Positions 51,942 to 58,218 of a DNA stretch of 64,000 nt are shown in pieces. This DNA comes from Fimenecus sp051881455. GTDB lineage: Bacteria > Bacillota > Clostridia > Oscillospirales > Acutalibacteraceae. Position numbers and translations under genes: made by a program. The DNA lies in contig JBJEPX010000006.1 in the NCBI GenBank assembly GCA_051881455.1, positions 1-64,000 of the forward strand. Reading direction: 5' to 3'. Within the stretch, counting starts at the first letter, position 1. Each line of letters begins with the position of its first letter. The notes under the pieces are model-generated. The model was given only the letters and a program-made list of their open reading frames with translations, was not told the DNA's origin and did no database searches.

Positions 51942-52880
51942 TTATTTCCTCGCATCGCAAATTGAAGCCAAAACAGCCGTTCCGCAAGCATTATCTGCGG
52001 AAAACTGCGGTTCTGCAAAATGTGCGTTATATTTTCGGCACAACATATTCTTTATTAAAGCGTTTGACATTACCCCGCCTGAAAAAACAAGGGGTAAATC
52101 ACCGTATTTTTTCACAAGCTCCTCGGCTGTATCGTCAATTGCCGAATAAACATAGCTTAAACAGTGATGGGCAATTCCGCACTTGTCCTCCCCCTGTTCA
52201 AGCATACGCTTACATTGGTTTTCCACTCCCGACAAACTGAAAAAGCCGTTTTTACGGAAAACCTTTATTTTTTTCAAATCATTATGGATGTTTGATGCCA
52301 GCTTTTCAAGTTCAGGTCCGCAGGGAAAATCAAGCCCCAACATAATACCTACTCTGTCAACAGCCTGTCCTGCTTTTAAATCAAGCGAATCGGAAATAAT
52401 TCGGGTGGAAAAATACTTACCCTCGGGCTCTACTAGAATTGCCTGACTTGTCCCTCCCGAAATATGAAATCCAATGAAGCTTTCATTCATCAAATCAAGC
52501 CTACCGCAGGAAAAAAGTGCGGCGGCAATATGGCCGTCCTGATGAGAGAACTCATAAAGGGGAATGTTCATAATATTAGCAACAGATTTTGCAACAGAAA
52601 TACCTGCCAAAAAACACGGCATATATGAGCCATGTTCATTGCACGGTTTTACTGAAACGCCCACACCGCCAATACGGCACGGAAATTCATTAAAAAGCTC
52701 TGTAATCAATTGAGGAAGCTGAACAGTGTGGTGAAACACAGCATCACTTTGGCGGATTCCCTTTTCACCTTTTTTAACCGGCAAAAGGAGCTTTTTACCG
52801 TGGATTTCTCCCGTATCGCAATCATATAAAGCGACGGAAGTTGTATAATTGCTTGTATCTATTCCGAGATAAATGCTCAT
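51942..52880 (-). CDS. TsaD/Kae1 paralogue (peptidase M22-like)
   Basis: This 312-residue ASKHA-fold protein resembles TsaD, the t6A tRNA-modification subunit, but is shorter and divergent. It has an N-terminal phosphate loop GIDTSNYTTSVAL and a GVGVSVKP stretch in the place of TsaD's GPG. The metal-binding HxxGH-type motif is retained in SHQDGHIAAAL, and GGTSQAIL and FSGGVMSNALI correspond to later nucleotide loops. Clostridia carry this as a second M22-like protein next to a true TsaD. Its start overlaps the nusB stop (TAATG). It occupies the position of folD in the Bacillus nusB-xseA order. A role in tRNA modification is possible but unproven. Confidence 0.8.
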   Translation of the reverse strand: MSIYLGIDTSNYTTSVALYDCDTGEIHGKKLLLPVKKGEKGIRQSDAVFHHTVQLPQLITELFNEFPCRIGGVGVSVKPCNEHGSYMPCFLAGISVAKSVANIMNIPLYEFSHQDGHIAAALFSCGRLDLMNESFIGFHISGGTSQAILVEPEGKYFSTRIISDSLDLKAGQAVDRVGIMLGLDFPCGPELEKLASNIHNDLKKIKVFRKNGFFSLSGVENQCKRMLEQGEDKCGIAHHCLSYVYSAIDDTAEELVKKYGDLPLVFSGGVMSNALIKNMLCRKYNAHFAEPQFSADNACGTAVLASICDARK

Positions 52881-53281
52881 TATAAACCGTTCTCTCTGAC
52901 ATATTTCCCAAGTATTCCGTTTATAAAGGAAGCGTCCTCCTGTGAGGCGAATTTTTTTGCAAGCTCAACCGCTTCGTTTATTGAAACACCAGTGGGCACA
53001 GACGGAACATACAGCAATTCACAAAACGCAAGTCTCATTATTGCAAGCGTAACCTTGGGTAATCTTTCTATTTTCCAGCCAACGGAGTTTTCACCTATAA
53101 GTTTGTCGATTTCATCACGGTTATCGTATGTTAACTGTGCCAGCGAGCAGGCGAAAACATTTTCTTCAATAAGTCTTGCTTCTACTGCATTTTTTATGAT
53201 TTCCTCAACTGTTAAATCTTCGTTAAAAATTTTTTCGAAAATTAAAGTAAATGCAAGCTCTCTTTCTTCTTTACGAGTCAT
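52880..53281 (-). CDS. nusB: Transcription antitermination protein NusB
   Basis: NusB, with S10, supports antitermination in ribosomal RNA operons. The 133-residue helical protein has the N-terminal RKEERELAFTLIFEKIFN and the conserved C-terminal PTGVSINEAVELAKKFASQEDASFINGIL block. ATG 53281 follows GGAGG at normal spacing; an ATG four codons upstream overlaps that site. It is the first gene of the housekeeping cluster, with a promoter at 53379-53407 and a leader of roughly 90 bases. Confidence 0.95.
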   Translation of the reverse strand: MTRKEERELAFTLIFEKIFNEDLTVEEIIKNAVEARLIEENVFACSLAQLTYDNRDEIDKLIGENSVGWKIERLPKVTLAIMRLAFCELLYVPSVPTGVSINEAVELAKKFASQEDASFINGILGKYVRENGL

Positions 53282-53303
53282 ATTTTCCTCCAAAATAATA
53301 AAT

Positions 53304-53329
53304 GCTCCCCGTCAGAAAAAACAGGGAGC
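53304..53329 (-). other. Leader hairpin upstream of nusB
   Basis: GCTCCC and GGGAGC arms (53304-53309 and 53324-53329) form a short GC stem in the nusB leader, followed on the minus strand by an A/T-rich tract with only short T-runs. A weak attenuator is possible but not proven. Confidence 0.35.
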
Positions 53330-53357
53330 AAACTAAGTTTTCTGCGGTTCGGAATGT

Positions 53358-53380
53358 ATATACATAAATTTTATGTATAT
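53358..53380. repeat. 23-base palindrome at the nusB transcription start
   Basis: Eleven-base arms ATATACATAAA and TTTATGTATAT are separated by one base, a perfect palindrome. It begins beside the -10 box and covers the predicted start point near 53372, the usual place for a repressor operator. An AT-rich hairpin is the alternative. Confidence 0.55.
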
Positions 53381-53407
53381 TGTACCACCGAAAACGCAAA
53401 AATTCAA
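53379..53407 (-). promoter_or_regulatory. Promoter of the nusB cluster
   Basis: On the minus strand TTGAAT (53402-53407) and TACAAT (53379-53384) are spaced 17 bases. It lies in the gap between spoIIIAH and nusB, so the housekeeping cluster can be transcribed independently of sporulation genes. Confidence 0.6.
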
Positions 53408-53426
53408 TAGATAAATGAATATTTAC

Positions 53427-53969
53427 TCATTTCACATTACTGCGTTCAATAACAGTTATCTTATCAGAGCTGAAATCGGTTTTTGATATTACTATATCCT
53501 TAATTTTTAAAAGAATATCTTCTTTTACCGTGCCGTCCGGAAGTATAATCTCAATATTGTCGCTGTCAAGAATAACAAGACATTCCCCTCCTGTTTGAGC
53601 TGTAATCAAATTTTCTATATCCGTTTCTTTTTTTATGTTATCGGCAATTTTAATCAGTTGTTCTCTCGCTGATGCTTTTGTATCTTCATCAAAATCGCCG
53701 CCTGATACAATACTTTCAAGATGTTCTTTTGAAATATCCCTCGATTGTGTTCTTTTAAGCTTGGCAGACGCAAAATAATCGCTTTCCGTAACATTGCCGC
53801 TGTTAACATATTGAGCCTCACCGAGATTTACCTCTGATGTTACCTCAGGCTCTGTTAAATTATTTCGCTGCGGGTTGGTATAGTACCAATTCACAAACAC
53901 GGCCAAACCCAGCGCGCCTGTTAATGAAATAATAAGCAGTTGTTTTCTTCCGATAATTTTACTTTTCAT
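53427..53969 (-). CDS. spoIIIAH: Stage III sporulation protein AH
   Basis: SpoIIIAH forms the mother-cell ring of the SpoIIIA-SpoIIQ channel between mother cell and forespore. The 180-residue protein has one N-terminal helix (RKQLLIISLTGALGLAVFVNWYYTNP) and a C-terminal ring-building domain. The domain includes ESIVSGGDFDEDTKASAREQLIKIADNIKKE (positions about 75-110) and a TAQTGGECLVIL pattern like the family's. Its start overlaps the spoIIIAG end by 11 bases, and it is the last gene of the cluster. Assignment is supported by topology and by the full cluster order. Confidence 0.85.
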   Translation of the reverse strand: MKSKIIGRKQLLIISLTGALGLAVFVNWYYTNPQRNNLTEPEVTSEVNLGEAQYVNSGNVTESDYFASAKLKRTQSRDISKEHLESIVSGGDFDEDTKASAREQLIKIADNIKKETDIENLITAQTGGECLVILDSDNIEIILPDGTVKEDILLKIKDIVISKTDFSSDKITVIERSNVK

Positions 53970-54522
53970 TGTTTACCTCCGAAGCAGATAATTTTGAGAT
54001 TGATATTTTTGATGTACTTATATTTAAAACAGCGCTTACCGCTGAATAAATCTGTTGCTGAACGAACTCGTCACTCCCTCCGTCACACACGATTGCCACG
54101 CCTCTGATTTTCGGTTCTATTGTTTTCAAAAGTAAGCCGGTATCGTTATCATCTGACTTTATAATTACATAATCATTTTGATTGCTTAAATCATTAGCGT
54201 TGTCACTGTTTTTCCTGTTTTCCTTATCATTTTCCGCGTAAATATACTCGGTAGTTTCCGAAACAGTTATCAAAACTTTTGTTCTTCCGGCACCTTCAAT
54301 GGAGGATACAATACTTTCAACCCTGCTTTCCAAATATTGGCAGTATTCCATTGTACTCATATTTGTATTCAAGCTTTCCTTTTTAGGCTCGCTTTTTTCT
54401 TTACCGCCCAATTCAGAAAACATTATCAAAAAAATTCCAATAAAACCAATCACCGTAATAATAACCGTTTTTTTATTTTTACCGAACAACTGCCGCGCCT
54501 TATCCGCAATTTCTTTTTTCAA
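53959..54522 (-). CDS. spoIIIAG: Stage III sporulation protein AG
   Basis: SpoIIIAG is a ring-forming membrane protein of the SpoIIIA complex. The 187-residue protein has one transmembrane helix (TVIITVIGFIGIFLIMFSELGG) and a C-terminal domain with VLITVSETTEYIYAEND and GVAIVCDGGSDEFVQQQIYSAVSAVL. The last stretch is the family hallmark. It overlaps spoIIIAF by four bases and spoIIIAH by 11. Expression under sigma-E is expected from the cluster, although I found no clear sigma-E promoter at its start. Confidence 0.9.
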   Translation of the reverse strand: MKKEIADKARQLFGKNKKTVIITVIGFIGIFLIMFSELGGKEKSEPKKESLNTNMSTMEYCQYLESRVESIVSSIEGAGRTKVLITVSETTEYIYAENDKENRKNSDNANDLSNQNDYVIIKSDDNDTGLLLKTIEPKIRGVAIVCDGGSDEFVQQQIYSAVSAVLNISTSKISISKLSASEVNNEK

Positions 54523-54956
54523 CAGACATCAACCTCAAATCCTAATTGTTTGTTTATTGCGTTTTCCACTTCCTGAGCCTTTTCTTTTTGAATAATGTCA
54601 ACTTTTATGCTTTCAACACAGAGAATACCGTCCTTATTTGAATAGGCTTTTATTTGAATATCAGATATGTCAACGGAAAGCTCCGAACACACATTGGAAA
54701 TTGACTGTTCAACAATTCTTTCATACGCATCGTCAAAAATTTCATCGTAATTGCTCTGCGTAGTTATTTCCGATTCGGTTCTTTTATTTTCACCGAAAGC
54801 GTTGCTCAACGGCACAACTGTGTAAAACAGAATAAACAGTGAAAAAAAGATGTTCACTGATTTTTTAAGCGAAGAATCAGCTAAAATCGTTTTGAAAAGT
54901 GACGATAAAATCATTGCGCCGCACACAGAAAGAATCCAAGTTTTAAAACCGTCCAT
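54519..54956 (-). CDS. spoIIIAF: Stage III sporulation protein AF
   Basis: SpoIIIAF is a small membrane protein of the SpoIIIA complex. The 145-residue protein has an N-terminal pair of hydrophobic segments (KTWILSVCGAMILSSLF, then FFSLFILFYTVVPL) and a soluble tail with SIKVDIIQKEKAQEVENAINKQLG, which resembles the ring-forming domain of related proteins. ATG 54956 lies two bases after the spoIIIAE stop. Its end overlaps spoIIIAG by four bases. The family is less conserved than AA, AC or AD; position in the cluster adds weight. Confidence 0.85.
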   Translation of the reverse strand: MDGFKTWILSVCGAMILSSLFKTILADSSLKKSVNIFFSLFILFYTVVPLSNAFGENKRTESEITTQSNYDEIFDDAYERIVEQSISNVCSELSVDISDIQIKAYSNKDGILCVESIKVDIIQKEKAQEVENAINKQLGFEVDVC

Positions 54957-54957
54957 T

Positions 54958-56058
54958 TTACTTACCCATTATTATGATGACACCTGTTGATATTGTGAGA
55001 ACGAAAGTTACAAAAAACAGAACAGTATTTATCAGCGAAACTACAGAAGCAAGGCTGTCAATAACATCCGACATATGGTTTAAATCAAACATGGCGGAAA
55101 CAATCGAACAAATTCCCAAGGCGAAATACCACACCAACAGTTCAACCATAGCCGGAAGATTTATGAGCAAAATTACAATAATTACAAACACGCCCAAAGT
55201 GTTTCTCATTATTAAAAAGCTACTGAAAACCGACGAAATTGCATCGCCTACGCTATTACCCACAATTGGAACAAAAGTACCCGAAATAAACCTTATACCT
55301 TTTAATACAACGCTGTCCGAAGAACTTGCGAGAATACTTTGTGTTGTTAAAAGCCCTGTAAAAACAGTTGAACAAAGCGACAAAATAATTACAACGGATT
55401 TTCTGACTGTTTTCAAAATGCGTTCTCTGTACCCCTCAAAAGAAAAGGAAGAAAGGACGCTGAAAGACAGCAACACACTTATTACAGGCATAAAAAATCT
55501 ATCTGCAAAGGTGGATATAAACGACGAAATAAAAACTGTGAATGAATTATATGTAAAAGCCAAAGACGGATTTTTTGAAGCAATTATTATTCCTGTCATT
55601 ATAGGCAAATATGAATTGACAAAAACAGTTGATGTGCGTATTCCTGCAACTGCATCTGTCAGTATTCTGCTGATCGGAGCTATAATGGCAGTCATAACTG
55701 TTAAGGTGCACACGAAATAAAGAATATTTATGTTTTTATCCGACTCTTTTAAGAATGATGCGGCAATAGATGTGATTATAAATATAACAATTATCAATGT
55801 TATGCTTTTAAAAACTCCTGTGCCGGAGGTCTTTATTGACTTTAACAAGAACTCAATTACTCTTGTCGGGGAAAGATTGAAAATATCGTTAAATTCTATC
55901 TCATCAATTCCCATATCCTCCAAATACTCCTTTGTTTGTCCGTCAACCGAATCCCACACAATGCTATAATCTTCTTCGGCGGTAATACCGTATGCAACAA
56001 AGGAAAATCCAGTTAAAAATATACAAATCAAAAATACACTTAAAATAATCCTTTTCAT
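54958..56058 (-). CDS. spoIIIAE: Stage III sporulation protein AE
   Basis: SpoIIIAE is the largest membrane component of the complex, with a signal-like N-terminus and multiple helices. The 366-residue protein begins at ATG 56058 (MKRIILSVFLICIFLTGFSFVAYG, positions 1-24), and shows an extracytoplasmic stretch before the first helices near residue 90. Its stretch GISTSTVFVNSYLPIMTG-like region and SVVLKGIRFISGTFVPIVGNSVGDAISS block match the family. A longer in-frame reading reaches into spoIIIAD and is not used. It starts two bases past the spoIIIAD stop. Slightly shorter than the Bacillus protein (399 residues). Confidence 0.9.
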   Translation of the reverse strand: MKRIILSVFLICIFLTGFSFVAYGITAEEDYSIVWDSVDGQTKEYLEDMGIDEIEFNDIFNLSPTRVIEFLLKSIKTSGTGVFKSITLIIVIFIITSIAASFLKESDKNINILYFVCTLTVMTAIIAPISRILTDAVAGIRTSTVFVNSYLPIMTGIIIASKNPSLAFTYNSFTVFISSFISTFADRFFMPVISVLLSFSVLSSFSFEGYRERILKTVRKSVVIILSLCSTVFTGLLTTQSILASSSDSVVLKGIRFISGTFVPIVGNSVGDAISSVFSSFLIMRNTLGVFVIIVILLINLPAMVELLVWYFALGICSIVSAMFDLNHMSDVIDSLASVVSLINTVLFFVTFVLTISTGVIIIMGK

Positions 56059-56060
56059 AT

Positions 56061-56450
56061 TTATTCCAGCATCTTTAAAGAAAATAAAATCAGCGAATTT
56101 ATCAGCGGCATACACATTACAAGAATAATAATCCTTGCGGCAACTGTTACAATTCCTGCCATGGAGTTTTCGCCGCTGTCCTTTAAAACATCGCAAAGGA
56201 AATCAGTTATTACGGTGATTCCCACAACCTTTAACAGCAAACTTATATGCTTTGAATCAATATTAAAAACTGTAAATGCAGCTAAAATATTTGAAATTGC
56301 ATCGCTGATTCCGTCAACAGCAACAGAAAATATTAAAGCTATAGTCGCAACACGCAGTAAAAGTATATATTCGGGACGATAGCTCTTTAATATTGCAGAA
56401 AAACAAGCATAAATTATTGCAATTGCGGCTATTTTAAAAAGTATATTCAT
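56061..56450 (-). CDS. spoIIIAD: Stage III sporulation protein AD
   Basis: SpoIIIAD is a polytopic membrane protein of the complex. The 129-residue protein shows four hydrophobic helices, beginning with ILFKIAAIAIIYACFSAIL, and continues LLLKVVGITVITDFLCDVLKDSGENSMAGIV, the family's conserved centre. It overlaps the last codons of spoIIIAC by four bases and precedes spoIIIAE by two bases. It is close in length to the Bacillus protein (133 residues). Its function beyond complex assembly is unknown. Confidence 0.92.
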   Translation of the reverse strand: MNILFKIAAIAIIYACFSAILKSYRPEYILLLRVATIALIFSVAVDGISDAISNILAAFTVFNIDSKHISLLLKVVGITVITDFLCDVLKDSGENSMAGIVTVAARIIILVMCMPLINSLILFSLKMLE

Positions 56451-56641
56451 AAACTGAATACTGATTTCAGCTCATCAAATACTGAGCCCAACTGAGGAAT
56501 AAGCATCGCAATTATCACCACGATACCCGTAAGAACCGTAAGCGTAGCGAATTCCTCCCGACCCGCTTTTGAAAGCATTTGATTAAGAACAGCCACAATT
56601 AATCCTATTCCCGCTATTTTGAAAAGAAATGATATATCCAT
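56447..56641 (-). CDS. spoIIIAC: Stage III sporulation protein AC
   Basis: SpoIIIAC is a tiny two-helix membrane protein of the complex. From ATG 56641 the protein has 64 residues: MDISFLFKIAGIGLIVAVLN, then a short loop KAGREEF and a second helix LTVLTGIVVIIAMLIPQLG. AGGTG precedes the ATG. A longer reading starting at 56713 lies inside spoIIIAB and is not used. The Bacillus protein has 68 residues. It overlaps spoIIIAD by four bases. Confidence 0.92.
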   Translation of the reverse strand: MDISFLFKIAGIGLIVAVLNQMLSKAGREEFATLTVLTGIVVIIAMLIPQLGSVFDELKSVFSL

Positions 56642-56649
56642 TTTTACAC

Positions 56650-57159
56650 CTATAAAATTAAAATTATTGCTGTTAAAGTTGCGCCCAATACCAGGGCAAC
56701 AGCACTTTTGCACTTATTGTTTTCACTGCTTTCCAAGGATTTCAGTTTCCCTTTAAAAAACTCGGAATACATCTTACAATTCATCAGTTGTCCCGACAAA
56801 TCTGACTTCCCGAGCATTGACAAGAAGCCGCGCAAAAAATCACAATCCTCGCTGTCAAGGTATTTTGTAAATGCTTTTTCTGCAATCACATCATCATATG
56901 CCTTCTCGTATTCAATAAGCATACCTAACCTTTTGTTTATTTCTTTTATGAACAGTAAAAGACAATAATTTGAAGATGCGGAAAGATTCTTAAATATTTC
57001 CTCAACAGAAATTCCGCTGTACTGTAATAAAATACAGATGTTATCAATCATTAAAACGCATTGACGCACCGCTCTCGTATGCTCTTTAATTAGCCTTGCG
57101 CACAGTATTGCCGAAAAGCCCCCTGTCGCTGAAATCAAAAGAATCAGAATGTTTTTCAT
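56650..57159 (-). CDS. spoIIIAB: Stage III sporulation protein AB
   Basis: SpoIIIAB is a membrane-anchored protein of the complex whose exact role is unclear. From ATG 57159 the protein has 169 residues (171 in Bacillus), with an N-terminal helix KNILILLISATGGFSAILCA, a helical middle and a C-terminal helix ending VALVLGATLTAIILIL. GCGGTG precedes the ATG. The start lies inside spoIIIAA, overlapping it by 74 bases, which is a longer overlap than in most of the cluster. Position between AA and AC agrees. Confidence 0.88.
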   Translation of the reverse strand: MKNILILLISATGGFSAILCARLIKEHTRAVRQCVLMIDNICILLQYSGISVEEIFKNLSASSNYCLLLFIKEINKRLGMLIEYEKAYDDVIAEKAFTKYLDSEDCDFLRGFLSMLGKSDLSGQLMNCKMYSEFFKGKLKSLESSENNKCKSAVALVLGATLTAIILIL

Positions 57160-58105
57160 AAAGCACCGCATCGGAATTGACAATACGCTCTATCTTGCAC
57201 GGCGCGTAGCTTCCGCACAGCATGGCAACCCGATTAAAACCTCCGGATTTAAATAACATTTTAATAAATTTTTTATTTCTCAATTCTTCTATGGAATCGC
57301 AGTGCACGCTCAGTAAAAAACGAACACCGCTGTTCAGTCCCTCAAAAATTTTCACCGCCTCTTCGTTACTTCCTATTTCGTCGCATATTATTATATCCGG
57401 CGACATTGTCCTGACGGCGATTGATATACCCGTGTGCTTTGGAAAGCCGTAGATAACATCTGTATTGGGGCCCAAGTCTGCTATGCCGTTTTTCGCGGAG
57501 AATAACTCTTTTCGTTCATCTACGACACAAACTTTGTAGTACCGGCCGGTTCTTCCCGAAGAGAGCTGATATGCAATATCTTTCAGCAAGGTGGTTTTCC
57601 CCGAAGAGGGCGCCCCCGCAATAATCAGGCTTTCTATACCGTTTGAAAAAACTGAGTCGAACAGAGCATCTGAACACCCTTTTTCAAAGCGTGGGATTCT
57701 TATATTCAGGCTGCTGATATCTTTTACTGATTTCACCTCCGTTTTGTCATAGACGGCCGTTCCGCACAAACCTACTCTCGCACCGTTAGGCAACGTGATA
57801 TATCCGCTAAGTATGTCCTCATAATGGCTGTGCATTGAATATCCGCACATTTTGTTTAATGTATCAACAATCTCGTTTTCAGTTGCGGTAACGCAATTAC
57901 ATGACAAAATTAAAGTTGATTTTGAATTTTGAGTTAAAAAACTGCTCCCTGACCTTGTGACAAGCACAACAGGACGGTTTGCTCGCAATCTAATTTCCTG
58001 CAATTCGACTATAAGCTGTTCATTTATGTCTTTTAAAAGCGCCCGAATTCTCGGAGAAATAAATGAAATAATATAGTTGAATTCATTTATAACATCTTTG
58101 TTCAC
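57086..58105 (-). CDS. spoIIIAA: Stage III sporulation protein AA, secretion ATPase-like
   Basis: SpoIIIAA is the ATPase that energises the SpoIIIA channel, related to type II/III secretion ATPases. The 339-residue protein has Walker A in IAGAPSSGKTTLLKDIAYQL near residue 165 and Walker B in PDIIICDEIGSNEEAV. NGARVGLCGTAVY is an additional family feature. The start is GTG 58105, behind GAGGTGA. It is the first gene of the eight-gene spoIIIA operon, all present. I did not find a convincing sigma-E promoter directly upstream; the promoter facing the other way serves yfhO. Confidence 0.95.
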   Translation of the reverse strand: MNKDVINEFNYIISFISPRIRALLKDINEQLIVELQEIRLRANRPVVLVTRSGSSFLTQNSKSTLILSCNCVTATENEIVDTLNKMCGYSMHSHYEDILSGYITLPNGARVGLCGTAVYDKTEVKSVKDISSLNIRIPRFEKGCSDALFDSVFSNGIESLIIAGAPSSGKTTLLKDIAYQLSSGRTGRYYKVCVVDERKELFSAKNGIADLGPNTDVIYGFPKHTGISIAVRTMSPDIIICDEIGSNEEAVKIFEGLNSGVRFLLSVHCDSIEELRNKKFIKMLFKSGGFNRVAMLCGSYAPCKIERIVNSDAVLYEKHSDSFDFSDRGLFGNTVRKAN

Positions 58106-58160
58106 ATTATCACCTCGCTAAATACTATGATTACTTGTCCCCTGTTAGTACAAAACTTTC

Positions 58161-58189
58161 TTGAAATAAACCGTACTGTATGATATACT
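58161..58189 (+). promoter_or_regulatory. Promoter of yfhO
   Basis: TTGAAA (58161-58166) and TATACT (58184-58189) are separated by 17 bases. Start is near 58196; a short leader leads to GAAAGGTG and ATG 58219. Confidence 0.65.
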
Positions 58190-58218
58190 GAAAACAGAAA
58201 TGTTGAAAGGTGTTTTTT

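Noticed and set aside
54974..55720. A 248-codon open frame on the plus strand opposite spoIIIAE
   Set aside because: It lies wholly antisense to the well-supported spoIIIAE, has no ribosome binding site, and its composition mirrors the other strand.
58106..58160. Sigma-E promoter upstream of spoIIIAA
   Set aside because: A CATAGTAT -10-like element was seen but no matching -35 at 14-15 bases.
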